A DNA stretch of 64,000 nt from Magnetococcales bacterium (GCA_015234045.1 JADFWU010000015.1:5589-69588); one strand, 5' to 3'. Counted from the first letter of the stretch, positions 9,142 through 18,376 are shown. A program made the numbers and translations. The notes: generated by a model not told the origin, from the sequence alone.

Positions 9142-9658
9142 TGATTCCTCCTAGCTTTCTATTATCTGCCAAAAGTTCGGCAAGTATGGTTCAGTATTTT
9201 GCCATCATATTGAATTTATGGCATATAGTGAACAAGTAAATGCTCTTCTATGTATTGATTAATGACGTAACCGATAAAAGATTAAGCGCAACGGATTGGC
9301 ACGATCCCGTTGTCAAACACCTAGTCCTGGCAGGAACCTAGATAAGGAAACGCCTGAATATTGAGGGAAATCGGTGATTGAGCTTCGTCACATCACGCTA
9401 CACAGGGTAAAAACAGTGCAAATATAGTGGGATCACCTCGCCCTGTCCACCGTTTATGGTGTTTTTTTCACGTTTATGTAAAAAAATATCGGAAAGAGGG
9501 CGATACAATGGTGAATTGTCCTCTCTGCATTTTGATGATAACTGGACTGTGAAATCCTGGACAAAGGGGCATGTCAAACTGTATAGTGCGCGTTAATTAC
9601 ACACAGTAGTAACTGTACGTTACCCGCTAATCCCACAATATTTGAGAGGGGAAGCCGC
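9142..9658. other. 517-bp divergent intergenic region between ppk2 and CHAD genes
   Basis: No gene is visible. It must contain divergent control regions for ppk2 and the first CHAD gene. Features seen are a small TCCTGGCAGGA palindrome (about 9326-9336), a weak CACC/GGTG hairpin with a T-run (about 9449-9468), and a plausible sigma-70-type promoter listed separately. No Pho box was recognised. Confidence 0.6.
9558..9587 (+). promoter_or_regulatory. Candidate sigma-70 promoter for the first CHAD gene
   Basis: TGGACA (9558-9563) and TATAGT (9582-9587) are separated by 18 bases. Each hexamer matches 5 of 6 consensus positions. Transcription would begin about 65 bases before the CHAD start codon. 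This is a by-eye match only. Confidence 0.4.
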
Positions 9659-10570
9659 ATGTCGCAATCACCGGTTCTCGCAGAACATTCAGTGGATGAT
9701 GCGTTTCAGGCTATTCTGAAAGCCAACTATGCCTATATGGAAACATGGTTGGATAACGCCTATCACCGTGAGACAATTCGAGGTGTCCATCAGACCCGTG
9801 TTTCTTTCCGTCGCATGCGTTCTGCTTTGTCCGTATTTCGTAAAGCCATCCCTCGGGAAGCGGTACAAAAAATGGGCGACGAAATGAAGTGGTTTGCCAG
9901 TGAGTTAGGTCCGGCCCGTGACTCCGATGTGTTCATTGATGAAGGTCTGGGTGATAAGAATATCAAAGGTAAAATCGGTCCTGCTGCCGGTGAAGCGAAG
10001 ATGTTGGCTTTGACTGAAGCCAAAAATGCAGAAGCCTATATCAAGGTCCGTGCCGCCATTGATGATCCGCGTTTTGCACAGTTTCGCAAAGACTTTACCG
10101 AGTGGGTTGATAGTAAAGGCTGGCGTAATGACATGTCGCCCAAGATGGTCAAAAGACTCGATAAAAATATTACGGGTTTTGCTGTCAAGGTGATGACCAA
10201 ACGGTTTAATAAAATTCTTGCTGCTGGTGATGATCTGGGTGTGCTGCCTGATTATGAACTGCATGAGTTACGCATTCAGTGTAAGAAGTTGCGCTACTCC
10301 ATTGAGTTTTTCTCAGGTCTGTTTGATGCGGATGAAATGGCCGAATTTACTGCACGTTTCAAAGCGGTTCAACGCCAGTTGGGTATCATCAACGATGTTG
10401 CTGTAATGCCCGGTCTGCTTGAGTGGGTACTTGGTGACTCTGATGATGCAGAAGTAAAAGAGTTTGCAGATGGTGTTGCAAAACTGCGTTGGGAACAGCA
10501 GGGTGTTGCTAAATCCAAATTGCCTGGTTTGTGGACGGATCTTGGTGCAACGAAAATTCCCTGGGCCTGA
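9659..10570 (+). CDS. CHAD domain protein 1
   Basis: A 303-residue all-helical protein with a CHAD (conserved histidine alpha-helical) domain covering nearly its whole length. The diagnostic motifs are RGVHQTRVSFRRMRSAL near residue 41 (His plus repeated Arg), ELGPARDSDVFIDE, and LHELRIQCKKLRYSIEFF near residue 200. CHAD domains present two basic pockets that bind inorganic polyphosphate and often target proteins to polyphosphate granules. A GAGAGGGGAAG ribosome-binding site precedes the ATG. It has no signal peptide or transmembrane helix, so it is cytosolic. It lies next to ppk2 and upstream of a second CHAD paralogue, supporting a polyphosphate granule role. CHAD proteins are often fused to CYTH, which is absent here. 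Confidence 0.9.
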   Translation: MSQSPVLAEHSVDDAFQAILKANYAYMETWLDNAYHRETIRGVHQTRVSFRRMRSALSVFRKAIPREAVQKMGDEMKWFASELGPARDSDVFIDEGLGDKNIKGKIGPAAGEAKMLALTEAKNAEAYIKVRAAIDDPRFAQFRKDFTEWVDSKGWRNDMSPKMVKRLDKNITGFAVKVMTKRFNKILAAGDDLGVLPDYELHELRIQCKKLRYSIEFFSGLFDADEMAEFTARFKAVQRQLGIINDVAVMPGLLEWVLGDSDDAEVKEFADGVAKLRWEQQGVAKSKLPGLWTDLGATKIPWA

Positions 10571-10633
10571 TTTCGCCTATGTAATACACTGATGATTATG
10601 ATGGAAGTATCTCATGATCACTCGATAAAATCG

Positions 10634-10679
10634 GAAAAAGGGGGAAGAGCGGCTGGTTCGTTCATCCTCCTTTTTTTTT
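10634..10679 (+). terminator. Rho-independent terminator after CHAD gene 1
   Basis: GAAAAAGGGGGA (10634-10645) pairs with TCCTCCTTTTT (10665-10675) with one G-T pair and is followed by a run of T to 10679. It lies 64 bases after the first CHAD stop, so the two CHAD genes are probably transcribed separately or with attenuated readthrough. Confidence 0.75.
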
Positions 10680-10760
10680 CCTGAGTCGTTCGGAAAAACG
10701 GTTTGTGTTTTTCAGTTCGGCTTATCTTTCAGATTCCTGTTGGTACGGAGTATTGCCACC

Positions 10761-11684
10761 ATGTCTCTCCCAAAAAAAACACCAGCACCGGTGACACTAA
10801 GACAATCTGCTGACGAAGCATTTGCAACCATCTTGTTGCATAATTTTCAGTACTTAAAACAGTATGAACCGGTAGCATATAAGGGCGAGAGTATACGTGG
10901 TGTGCATCAGGTTCGTGTATCGTATCGTCGGATGCGTTCAGCGGTAAAAAACTTTCGCCGCGCCTTGCCGCGTGAGTTGACCGACCCAATGGCCGGTGAA
11001 ATGAAATGGTTTTCCCGCGAGCTTGGACCGGCTCGGGATCTTGACGTTTTCCTGGATGAAGTGCTCGAACCCCTTTCAGGCAAGTTGGAGCCATCAGCAG
11101 GTGAAGCCAAGTTGAAGGAGCTCATCCAGAAAGAGCGTGAGAGCGCGTATAACCGTGTTCGCAGTGCCATAGGCAGCAAGCGGTATCGTCGTTTTTGTCA
11201 TGATTTTGAGATCTGGGTTAAAGAGAGTGGTTGGCGAAAGCGGGCGAGTGGAAAACAGAAAAAAGTGATGGATACACCCATCAAGAAATACGCGGCCAAA
11301 GAGTTGGAGCGGCGGTTTGTTCGCTTTGTAGCGTTTGGCAAAAAGCGCCAGGAAATGGATGATGATCAGTTGCACCGCTTGCGCATCCAGGGCAAAGAGA
11401 TTCGCTATGCGTGTGAGTTTTTCACTCCAATTTTTGGTGCACAGAGCATTCAGTCATTTGTAAATAAGATGAAGGGTGTTCAAAGCATTTTAGGTACAGT
11501 TCATGATATGGCGGTAATGCCTGAAATGTTGGACCGAATTGCCGAAAAGGCTCAGGATGACGATGTGACGGCTTATATTAAAGCCATTGTCGAGAGTCGG
11601 ACCTCCGCGCGGGATGAGTTGATGGCGCAGCTGGAACGAGATTGGCGCTCTTTGGCAGGTGCTAGAAGGCCTTGGAAGCGGTAG
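10761..11684 (+). CDS. CHAD domain protein 2
   Basis: A 307-residue paralogue of the preceding CHAD protein. It shares RGVHQVRVSYRRMRSAV near the N-terminus, EMKWFSRELGPARDLDVFLDE, and LHRLRIQGKEIRYACEFFTP in the second half, giving the same two basic helical bundles expected to bind polyphosphate. The ATG at 10761, with ACGGAG 10 bases upstream, is preferred over a TTG at 10740. The two copies are recognisably homologous along their full length but well diverged, indicating an old tandem duplication and perhaps different binding partners. It is more basic than copy 1, especially in the middle (RKRASGKQKK). Confidence 0.9.
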   Translation: MSLPKKTPAPVTLRQSADEAFATILLHNFQYLKQYEPVAYKGESIRGVHQVRVSYRRMRSAVKNFRRALPRELTDPMAGEMKWFSRELGPARDLDVFLDEVLEPLSGKLEPSAGEAKLKELIQKERESAYNRVRSAIGSKRYRRFCHDFEIWVKESGWRKRASGKQKKVMDTPIKKYAAKELERRFVRFVAFGKKRQEMDDDQLHRLRIQGKEIRYACEFFTPIFGAQSIQSFVNKMKGVQSILGTVHDMAVMPEMLDRIAEKAQDDDVTAYIKAIVESRTSARDELMAQLERDWRSLAGARRPWKR

Positions 11685-11698
11685 AAAAGTTGAAAAGA

Positions 11699-11733
11699 TC
11701 CACAGGAAAGGAGCGTTTCTCTTTTCCTGTGGA
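11699..11733. terminator. Strong hairpin after CHAD gene 2
   Basis: A perfect 11-bp stem, TCCACAGGAAA with TTTCCTGTGGA, begins 15 bases after the CHAD 2 stop. No long T-run follows, so it may be a weak terminator or a 3' end-stabilising structure. Confidence 0.6.
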
Positions 11734-12079
11734 ACGCTTACTCAGTAACCATGCTGTCACACCAGACAGATTTATCTTGATCCCCATCATAAGAAACTGT
11801 TGACCCCACTTCCTTCTCCAATAGACCAAAACTGAGAGATAAAGACTTTATCAAAGCGATAAAAGCCTTTATCCTTCACAGCCCTTCAACTTTCCATTCA
11901 TGCTGTTGATACCCTCTAACATAGTGTATTGGTCTACTGTTTATTCAAGCCCTTGTAATTGACGGGTAAAGCATGTTGTTGACTGGGGATTGGTTCATCC
12001 AACTATATGGAGTTGTTCAATAGATCATGATTGTTCTATCTGATTGTTTTACAAATAATATTAACTTGGCTAAGGTGAT
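11734..12079. other. Gene-free region before the SulP transporter
   Basis: No coding region, repeat copy or convincing promoter was recognised. The last 120 bases are AT-rich and presumably carry the sulP promoter. Confidence 0.5.
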
Positions 12080-13633
12080 ATGATTAATCTGTGTTCAAAA
12101 GGTCAAGTTTGCCATTATAAAAATGAGATCCTGTCTGGTTTGACTGTGGCTCTGGCGTTGGTGCCAGAAGCCATTGCGTTTGCCATTGTGGCGCAGTTGG
12201 AGCCGTTGGTTGGTCTTTATGCTGCGTTAATTGTTGTGTTTATTACCTCAATAATAGGTGGTCGTCCTGGTATGATCTCCGGCGCAACTGGTGCGCTGGC
12301 TGTTATTATGATGGGGTTGGTGGTGATTCACGGGGTTGAGTATCTGTTTGCTGCTGTGGTTTTGATGGGGCTTATTCAGATATTGTTTGGCATTTTACGG
12401 CTGGGGAAGTTTGTCCGGCTGGTGCCACACTCAGTGATGCTGGGCTTTGTGAATGGTTTGGCCATTGTAATCTTGTTGGCTCAACTGACTCAGTTTAAGG
12501 TTGCTGATCCAGTCGATGGCACTTTGTCCTGGATGAGTGGTACACCGTTATGGACAATTATGGGACTGATTGCCCTGACCATGGCCATCATCCATTTTTT
12601 GCCGAAATTGACCAAAGCCATTCCAGCCTCTTTGGCCGGTATTCTGGTTGTCTCAACCATCACCATCGTCTTTGAACTACCAGTGAGAACGGTAGGGGAT
12701 ATCGCTTCAATTGCTGGTGGTTTTCCTGATTTTCATATTCCCATGGTGCCGTTTTCAAACATGACAGAGATTATGGACACGCTGTTCATAATCTTTCCCT
12801 ATGCGGCAGCCTTTGCAGCGATTGGCTTGACCGAGTCGCTGTTGACCATGACTGTCATTGATGAGATGACTGAAACCCGTGGCCGAGGCAATAAAGAGTG
12901 TGTGGGGCAGGGCGTTGCAAATATTGCCTGTGGATTTTTCGGAGCCATGGGCGGGTGTGCGATGATCGGTCAATCCATGATCAATGTGAATTCTGGAGGG
13001 CGTTGTCGGGTGTCTGGAATTGCAGCGGGGTTGTTTTTACTGAGTTTTATCATGTTTACTTCGGCGCTGATTTCTAAGATTCCCATGGCGGCGTTGGTGG
13101 GTGTGATGTTTATGGTGGTGATTGGTACTTTTGAGTGGTCCAGCTTCCGTATTATTGGAAAAATTCCCAAATCCGATGCCTTTATTCTTATTGCGGTCTC
13201 CGCTGTCACCGTTATTACCGATAATCTGGCAATAGCGGTTCTTATTGGTGTTATCATTTCCGCATTGGTATTTGCTTGGGATCATGCAAAAAATATTGGT
13301 GTAGAAATTACCCGAGATAATGAAGATTCCAAGGTGTATGAACTGCGTGGACCGCTGTTTTTTGGATCAACCCACGCCTTTCAAGCCTTGTTTGATCCAA
13401 TCAATGATCCCGATGATGTGGTGGTGGAGTTTCAACAGTCGCGTGTTTTTGATCACAGTGGCATCGAAGCTATTGATACCCTGGCAGAGCGTTATCTTAG
13501 TATGGATAAACGTCTGCATATCAGATATCTCAGCCCGGAGTGTGTCAAGTTATTAACAAAAGCGGGTGATCTGTGTGAAGTGAACCTTATTAAAGATCCT
13601 GTTTACCATGTGGCCGATGATTCTTTGGCATAG
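12080..13633 (+). CDS. SulP family anion transporter with STAS domain
   Basis: Inner-membrane SLC26/SulP transporter, typically for bicarbonate or sulfate. The 517-residue protein has a hydrophobic membrane core of many helices (residues about 12-400). It begins with the family motif LSGLTVALALVPEAIAFA and also contains GGRPGMISGATGA and ESLLTMTVIDEMT (the repeat-2 signature). A C-terminal cytoplasmic STAS domain (about 412-510) contains QSRVFDHSGIEAID. AAGGTG lies just before the ATG. It stands alone, flanked by a gene-poor stretch and MITE copy 2. The substrate cannot be decided from sequence. Bicarbonate is common for short bacterial SulPs of this type, and no sulfate-assimilation or carbonic anhydrase gene is adjacent. 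Confidence 0.9.
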   Translation: MINLCSKGQVCHYKNEILSGLTVALALVPEAIAFAIVAQLEPLVGLYAALIVVFITSIIGGRPGMISGATGALAVIMMGLVVIHGVEYLFAAVVLMGLIQILFGILRLGKFVRLVPHSVMLGFVNGLAIVILLAQLTQFKVADPVDGTLSWMSGTPLWTIMGLIALTMAIIHFLPKLTKAIPASLAGILVVSTITIVFELPVRTVGDIASIAGGFPDFHIPMVPFSNMTEIMDTLFIIFPYAAAFAAIGLTESLLTMTVIDEMTETRGRGNKECVGQGVANIACGFFGAMGGCAMIGQSMINVNSGGRCRVSGIAAGLFLLSFIMFTSALISKIPMAALVGVMFMVVIGTFEWSSFRIIGKIPKSDAFILIAVSAVTVITDNLAIAVLIGVIISALVFAWDHAKNIGVEITRDNEDSKVYELRGPLFFGSTHAFQALFDPINDPDDVVVEFQQSRVFDHSGIEAIDTLAERYLSMDKRLHIRYLSPECVKLLTKAGDLCEVNLIKDPVYHVADDSLA

Positions 13634-13661
13634 AGCGTGTTCAGGAACGCAATTTTTCTAG

Positions 13662-13822
13662 TATCGTGGTTTCGTCTAAAATTTGAACAGTCAGCCGTTC
13701 CATCCCTGGTGATATTTTTTTACTCTGATGATCTGCTTCGCATATCAAAAGCGGCGCAAAAACATCACCAGGGCTTCCACTCAGGTCGAGATTTGTTGTT
13801 AAACTTTGGATGAAAATGACTA
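13662..13822. mobile_element. MITE-like repeat element, copy 2
   Basis: About 161 bp homologous to the elements at 7158 and 26199. It starts TATCGTGGTTTCGTC, carries the shared segment AATTTGAACAGTCAGCCGTT, has the central inverted repeat with CCCTGGTGAT and ATCACCAGGG arms, and ends GAAAATGACTA. The central stem has some mismatches (ATATTTTTTTAC against GCAAAAACAT) and the right end is the most diverged of the three. It sits between the convergent sulP and mscS-like genes. Confidence 0.72.
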
Positions 13823-13862
13823 AAGCGTCTCTCTGAGTTTCTAAACAGGTTGTTGGAGTGAT

Positions 13863-15518
13863 CTATTCTTTCTCTGGAAAATGAACCGACATTTGTGTGA
13901 ACGGAATTTCCCAGCCATGTTCAGTACAGGCATCTACAGACCAGCGCTGTAAAGCGCGTCGTAACCGGTTATAAAGCGGTGCCTGATTGCCAGTGAAATC
14001 TGCGATAACCACAAGATCCAATGAAGATGCACCAGCGCTTTGGAATTCTACACGTAGATTCAGCAGATATTTTCCATAGCCATCATTTTGAATGCGGTGC
14101 TCAACCGTTTCTTTCAGGGTTTTAAGAATATCGGTAGTGGCGTTAGCCTGAAGATCGTAGCTAATGCCAATGGTCTCTTTAAGGCGGAAATTGACCGAGA
14201 TGTTTTCCGGTGACAGGCTAAGAAAGTCAGCCATCGGATAGGTTTTATGTGCGCCACCACGTTGGACCAACCGCACCATGTCGTGGGTAATGGATATCAC
14301 TTTACCTCGGGTGGTGTCGGAAAGAATAACCCAATCGCCCTTTCTACAGGGAAACCAAGTGATATCTTCGGTCAGTGGCATGGAGATTTTACCCAGCAAA
14401 GCTTCTAATGGCAGGCGCAGTTTTAACCCGGCATCCGGGTTTTCCAGGGTTGAGAAGAGATTGATTTGTCGGATCTGCCAGGGCAGGCCGGCATACTCCA
14501 TTCGTTCGCCTTCTCTGACTGAGCCAATGTTGAGCATGAGTCGGGATTGCTGTAATAGCCCGGGCAAGGTGCGGCGGATGGTCCAGGCCATGCCGAGTAG
14601 GATAAGCACACCGAGGCTGAATAAAACCCAATCTTCGGCAAAGTAGAACACGGTCATTGGACCGGCAATCAATAGGAAAATTGTGACAATCCGGTAGAGC
14701 AAACTAAAGAGCCGGATTGAAAAAGGGCGATGCACCTTGTTATAGCCGGGTATGATTTTCTTCAGAACGCTGTAGAATCCTTTGCTGATGAAAAAAATCA
14801 GTAGAAATACCAATAAACCACCTGCCAGATAACGACCACGTTTGCGAAAAAAGTCCTTGATGCCGCTTTTGGACATTTCGGTAAAGGACTCTTCTTCCTG
14901 TTCCATTTTATCCAATTGGAACTGAGTGATTTTGAGCCCATTGTTTATCCGTTCAATCCGTAAACGCCAACGCTCTTTGATCTCTGTTAAACTGGAGCGT
15001 ACTGAAGGCTCTTTAGATGTGGAGAGCAGTGTTTCAATATGTTGAGCCGCTTTTTTTGCTTCAGGAAGCGCTTGTTGCAGGTTTAGGATTTTTTCTTTCA
15101 GTCTCGACTTGTCTCGCATGCGCGCGGTCATCATCTTCATTTCTGTGATGATCGGCTCAACCAGTGCAACAACTTCCTCTTGAATATCAAACTGCTTTTC
15201 ATTTTCATCCGCGCCATCCGGGCTTTCAATATTGGTGGCGATCTGAAGAAAATTATTTTTTGTATCAAGTAATTGTTGTTCTAACTTGTCCAGTTCCTCT
15301 TGCAGCTCTTTTTTCTCTAAAGAGGTTGTGGTTGTCTTGATTTTCTGTTGAGTCTTGCTGATTTCGTTTTCCAAATCCCGCTGCATTTTGAGTACGGAAT
15401 TCAGGGCTTCCAGTGCTTGCACAGAATTTGAAACGCGGGAAGATTTGATTTCTGAGTAGGCAATGATGGGATGTATAAATAAAGCGCAGAGCAGGAAAAA
15501 AAACAGAGGGCGAAGCAT
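13863..15518 (-). CDS. MscS-like mechanosensitive channel family protein
   Basis: A 551-residue exported membrane protein. Residues 1-22 form a signal peptide. Residues about 30-225 are helical and strongly coiled-coil-like (MQRDLENEISKTQQKIK and similar), a periplasmic region seen in large MscS relatives. About four hydrophobic helices follow between residues 230 and 330. The C-terminal part resembles the MscS beta domain, with CRKGDWVILSDTTRGKVISI and VRLVQRGGAHKTYPMADFL, followed by an alpha/beta domain ending in FTQMSVHFPEKE. ATG 15518 is chosen over GTG 15530 because GTGGAG gives a well-spaced ribosome-binding site. Its beta domain is divergent, and I am less sure of gating than of family. 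It is expressed alone or leads no operon; etfA starts 28 bases away upstream on the same strand and may be co-transcribed. Confidence 0.7.
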   Translation of the reverse strand: MLRPLFFFLLCALFIHPIIAYSEIKSSRVSNSVQALEALNSVLKMQRDLENEISKTQQKIKTTTTSLEKKELQEELDKLEQQLLDTKNNFLQIATNIESPDGADENEKQFDIQEEVVALVEPIITEMKMMTARMRDKSRLKEKILNLQQALPEAKKAAQHIETLLSTSKEPSVRSSLTEIKERWRLRIERINNGLKITQFQLDKMEQEEESFTEMSKSGIKDFFRKRGRYLAGGLLVFLLIFFISKGFYSVLKKIIPGYNKVHRPFSIRLFSLLYRIVTIFLLIAGPMTVFYFAEDWVLFSLGVLILLGMAWTIRRTLPGLLQQSRLMLNIGSVREGERMEYAGLPWQIRQINLFSTLENPDAGLKLRLPLEALLGKISMPLTEDITWFPCRKGDWVILSDTTRGKVISITHDMVRLVQRGGAHKTYPMADFLSLSPENISVNFRLKETIGISYDLQANATTDILKTLKETVEHRIQNDGYGKYLLNLRVEFQSAGASSLDLVVIADFTGNQAPLYNRLRRALQRWSVDACTEHGWEIPFTQMSVHFPEKE

Positions 15519-15545
15519 AGTGAACTCCACAGAGAGTGAATGTTA

Positions 15546-16475
15546 TCAGACCCTGATCCACTCAGGAATAATCTGTTCCATCATGCCGGAAAGGGTATAG
15601 TCGGCGATGGAACAGATCGGCGCTTTGGGGTCTTTATTGATGGCAACGATGGTACCCGCATCTTTAATTCCCGCCAGATGCTGAATGGCTCCAGAGATGC
15701 CCACAGCAATGTAAAGACGCGGTGCAATGATGCGACCAGTTTGACCAATCTGCCAAGTATTGGGTGCAAAACCAGCATCCACTGCCGAACGTGTTGCGCC
15801 CAAAGCAGCACCGAGTTTATCCGCTAATTCACCAAGTTGTTGCCAGCCCTGTTCCGTGTTTACGCCTGCACCACCTGCTACCACAATTTCAGCGCTGCCC
15901 AAGTCTGGGCGGTCGGTGTTGGGTTGGGTCAGTGCGATATGGTTGGAGTGGCGTGGCCATTTTTTTGGTTTTGAAATGGTGTGACGCTCTGCGGGTTGCT
16001 CACCCATCAATGCTGGAGAAAATGCTGTTGGGCGAATCGTCAACAGTGTTGGTGTGTGTTGATGTTGGATGGTTTGGTACACATTGCCTGCAAACAGCGG
16101 ACGAACAAACCGCTCTGAATCGAGAATTTGGACAACATCAGAGAGCATATCCACACCCAGCTTGGCAGCAAGACGCGGAAGTAGATCTTTTCCAAAGGTG
16201 GTGGCTGGTGCCAAAATATGACGGTAGCGTTGTTTCAGGGAAAGAATGATGCTAACCAGTTGTTCAGCCCCTGTTTTTTCCAGTTGTTCGTCTTGTAAAA
16301 ACAGTACCGAGTCTACACCGTTGATCAGTTCACAACGGCTTGCCATTTCATTGATTTCCGAGCCAGCCAACAACAGCGTAACGGGTCCCAATTGTTTGGC
16401 TGCGGTGATGGTTGTACACAGAGCATGATCGGGTTGATTCGGTGCGGTTGGATCAGTGATTACCAGTACACTCAT
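15546..16475 (-). CDS. etfA: Electron transfer flavoprotein subunit alpha
   Basis: EtfA binds FAD and, with EtfB, passes electrons from flavin dehydrogenases to the quinone pool through ETF-QO. The 309-residue protein has the C-terminal FAD-binding signature: AVDAGFAPNTWQIGQTGR, then RLYIAVGISGAIQHLAGI, then AINKDPKAPIC. The N-terminal domain is the usual Rossmann-like fold beginning VLVITD. The conserved GQTGK is GQTGR here, a conservative change. Its start overlaps the end of etfB by 4 bases (ATGA), so the two are translationally coupled. No acyl-CoA dehydrogenase or ETF-QO gene is in the window. Confidence 0.94.
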   Translation of the reverse strand: MSVLVITDPTAPNQPDHALCTTITAAKQLGPVTLLLAGSEINEMASRCELINGVDSVLFLQDEQLEKTGAEQLVSIILSLKQRYRHILAPATTFGKDLLPRLAAKLGVDMLSDVVQILDSERFVRPLFAGNVYQTIQHQHTPTLLTIRPTAFSPALMGEQPAERHTISKPKKWPRHSNHIALTQPNTDRPDLGSAEIVVAGGAGVNTEQGWQQLGELADKLGAALGATRSAVDAGFAPNTWQIGQTGRIIAPRLYIAVGISGAIQHLAGIKDAGTIVAINKDPKAPICSIADYTLSGMMEQIIPEWIRV

Positions 16476-17236
16476 GACAAAATACCGGCGTGAGACAAAG
16501 CATTAAGCAGTGTGGATAGGTTCTCTACATGTTGGCCTTTTGGCCGCAGTGGTGGATGTGCGTTCTCTAATACAGTCATACATGATTCAGGCAATGGATT
16601 GATGAAATCTGACAGCGGTAGCGTTTCCAAAGGTTTGCGCCGGGCTTTCATGATTTTTGGCAGGCTGGCATAACGCGGCGTGTTGAGCCTAAGATCGGTT
16701 GTGATCACTGCTGGAAGAGAAAGGCTACAGGTTTCCAAACCGTAATCCAGTTCACGTTGTGTCACAACTGTACCGTTATCCTGACTCTCTAAGCGAGAAA
16801 CAAAGGTGGATTGTGGCCAGTCCAGAAGACCAGCCAACATTTGACCGGTTTGGTTATTGTCCTGATCCACCGACTGTTTGCCCATAAAGACCAAATCAAA
16901 GGACGCTTTACAGACTAAAGCCGCCACTGTTTGAGCAATCAGGCGTGGTGTGAGGAGGATTTGATCTGAATCAGGATGGATATGGAGGGCGCGGTCTGCA
17001 TCAAGAGCCAAAGCGGTACGTAGGCAGTCGATTATGTTATTTCCACCGATGCTGACTACGGTTACCTCATCGGCCTTACCTGCTTCTTTCAGTTGAACGG
17101 CTGCCTCCAAGGCGATCTCATCAAACGGATTGATCACGCCTTGGGCATGGCTTGTTTCAATAGCCAGTGGTGTGCCGGACAGACGAACAGGCACCGCTGG
17201 ATCAGGTACCTGACGGATAGCAACAAGAACCTTCAT
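16472..17236 (-). CDS. etfB: Electron transfer flavoprotein subunit beta
   Basis: Partner of EtfA in the FAD/AMP-containing ETF heterodimer. The 254-residue protein starts MKVLVAIRQVPDP, includes NPFDEIALEAAVQLKE, the AMP-site signature GKQSVDQDNNQTGQM, and the EtfB family signature around RELDYGLETCSLSLPAVITT through LNTPRYASLPKIMKARRKPL. That last arrangement is typical of the respiratory (non-bifurcating) group. It is the first gene of the etfB-etfA pair and lies 14 bases after the end of the dsbA-like gene, so dsbA, etfB and etfA may form one transcript. Confidence 0.95.
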   Translation of the reverse strand: MKVLVAIRQVPDPAVPVRLSGTPLAIETSHAQGVINPFDEIALEAAVQLKEAGKADEVTVVSIGGNNIIDCLRTALALDADRALHIHPDSDQILLTPRLIAQTVAALVCKASFDLVFMGKQSVDQDNNQTGQMLAGLLDWPQSTFVSRLESQDNGTVVTQRELDYGLETCSLSLPAVITTDLRLNTPRYASLPKIMKARRKPLETLPLSDFINPLPESCMTVLENAHPPLRPKGQHVENLSTLLNALSHAGILS

Positions 17237-17250
17237 GAGTAATTGATGAT

Positions 17251-17940
17251 CTATTTGACCGCAAGTGCTTCAATAGCACGCAGCAGTCCGTTCCACTTAG
17301 TATCATCCGAGGCCAACTCTTCTGGAGTGGCCAAACTTTTTCCAGAGGAAGGTGGAACGCGGTATTTGCCGTTCACCACCAACATGGGAGTGCCACTAAC
17401 GCCATAAGACTCTTTTAAAGTACGTGCCTGGGCCAGTTTGGCAATTACGCCAAATGATTTCATGTTCTGTTTGAACAGATCAGGGTCCAGCCCTACGGCT
17501 TCAACGACAAAGATCAATTCTCCAAAATTGTCGATATCAATACCATCCACGAAACGTGCTTTGAAGATGGCATCCTTCATTTCGATGCCTTTGCCCATGA
17601 ATTCGGCGGTGTAGTAGGCGCGGGCCGGAATGTCGGATTGATTGCCCCAGAAAATCGGCAAGGCTTTTACTGTAAATCGACTGCTATTCTGTTTTGCCCA
17701 ACGGTCAAAATGGGGATGCAGGTAGTAGCAGTGCGGACAGTGGAAGTTGAACACCTCTACAATTTCAGGTTTGTCACCTGAAGGCGGTATAGGTGGAGAG
17801 ATGAGGTGATAATCTTCACCTTCCATAAGGTCGGCACTGTTGAAATCAGTTGCGCTGACTTCAGAGACAGTCAGGACGAAACTGAGCAATAGTGTAATCA
17901 GAACGGACTGGATCAGTGTAGCAAATGAAACAGGTTTCAT
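17251..17940 (-). CDS. dsbA: DsbA-like periplasmic thiol:disulfide oxidoreductase
   Basis: Catalyses disulfide formation in exported proteins. The 229-residue precursor has a signal peptide (residues 1-30, ending VSA), a thioredoxin fold with the redox centre CPHC (Cys68 and Cys71) in FNFHCPHCYY, an inserted helical domain, and the cis-proline loop SGTPMLVV. Length and motif match DsbA rather than DsbC/G. The OsmC-like gene ends 10 bases before its start codon and etfB begins shortly after, indicating a four-gene - strand run osmC-dsbA-etfB-etfA. No DsbB partner is visible in the window. Confidence 0.92.
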   Translation of the reverse strand: MKPVSFATLIQSVLITLLLSFVLTVSEVSATDFNSADLMEGEDYHLISPPIPPSGDKPEIVEVFNFHCPHCYYLHPHFDRWAKQNSSRFTVKALPIFWGNQSDIPARAYYTAEFMGKGIEMKDAIFKARFVDGIDIDNFGELIFVVEAVGLDPDLFKQNMKSFGVIAKLAQARTLKESYGVSGTPMLVVNGKYRVPPSSGKSLATPEELASDDTKWNGLLRAIEALAVK

Positions 17941-17950
17941 GGCGATTCAC

Positions 17951-18376
17951 TCAGGCTTCGATGATTTCATAGCTGGTATGGATTTGAGCGGTTTTGCCCA
18001 ACATGATTGATGCAGAGCAGTATTTCTCTTCAGAAAGGCTGATCGCACGTTGTACTGCTTTTTCCGGGATTTTGGTTCCGGTGATTTTAAAATGGACTGT
18101 GATATCGGTATACACTTTTGGTTCGGTATCAGCCCGTTTTCCGGAAACGGAGACATCACAGTCTTTCACATCGTGACGCCCTTTGCGCAGAATATTCAGC
18201 ACATCAATAGAGGTGCAACCGCCCATCCCGATCAATAACAGCTCCATGGGTCTGACACCCATATTGCGACCGCCCATTTCTGGTGCGGCATCCATGACCA
18301 CCGTGTGCCCGGAACCGGACTCTCCGAGCATTTGAATCCCTTCAATCAATTTGATACGCGCCTTGGTCTCGGCCAT
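17951..18376 (-). CDS. OsmC/YhfA family peroxidase-like protein
   Basis: OsmC-like proteins are small dimeric thiol peroxidases or related proteins that use two cysteines against organic hydroperoxides. The 141-residue protein has both expected cysteine sites: GMGGCTSIDVLNIL near residue 54 and EEKYCSASIML near residue 120, plus the family SVSGKRADTEPKVYT segment. The arrangement is closer to the YhfA/SufE-associated subgroup than to Ohr. It is the first gene of the run leading to dsbA and etfBA. The adjacent upstream region on the - strand includes a GGAGACGAT ribosome-binding site. Confidence 0.88.
   Translation of the reverse strand: MAETKARIKLIEGIQMLGESGSGHTVVMDAAPEMGGRNMGVRPMELLLIGMGGCTSIDVLNILRKGRHDVKDCDVSVSGKRADTEPKVYTDITVHFKITGTKIPEKAVQRAISLSEEKYCSASIMLGKTAQIHTSYEIIEA

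Noticed and set aside
8362-9144. Long + strand reading frame antisense to ppk2
   Set aside because: It is the shadow of the strongly supported PPK2 gene and shows no family resemblance of its own.
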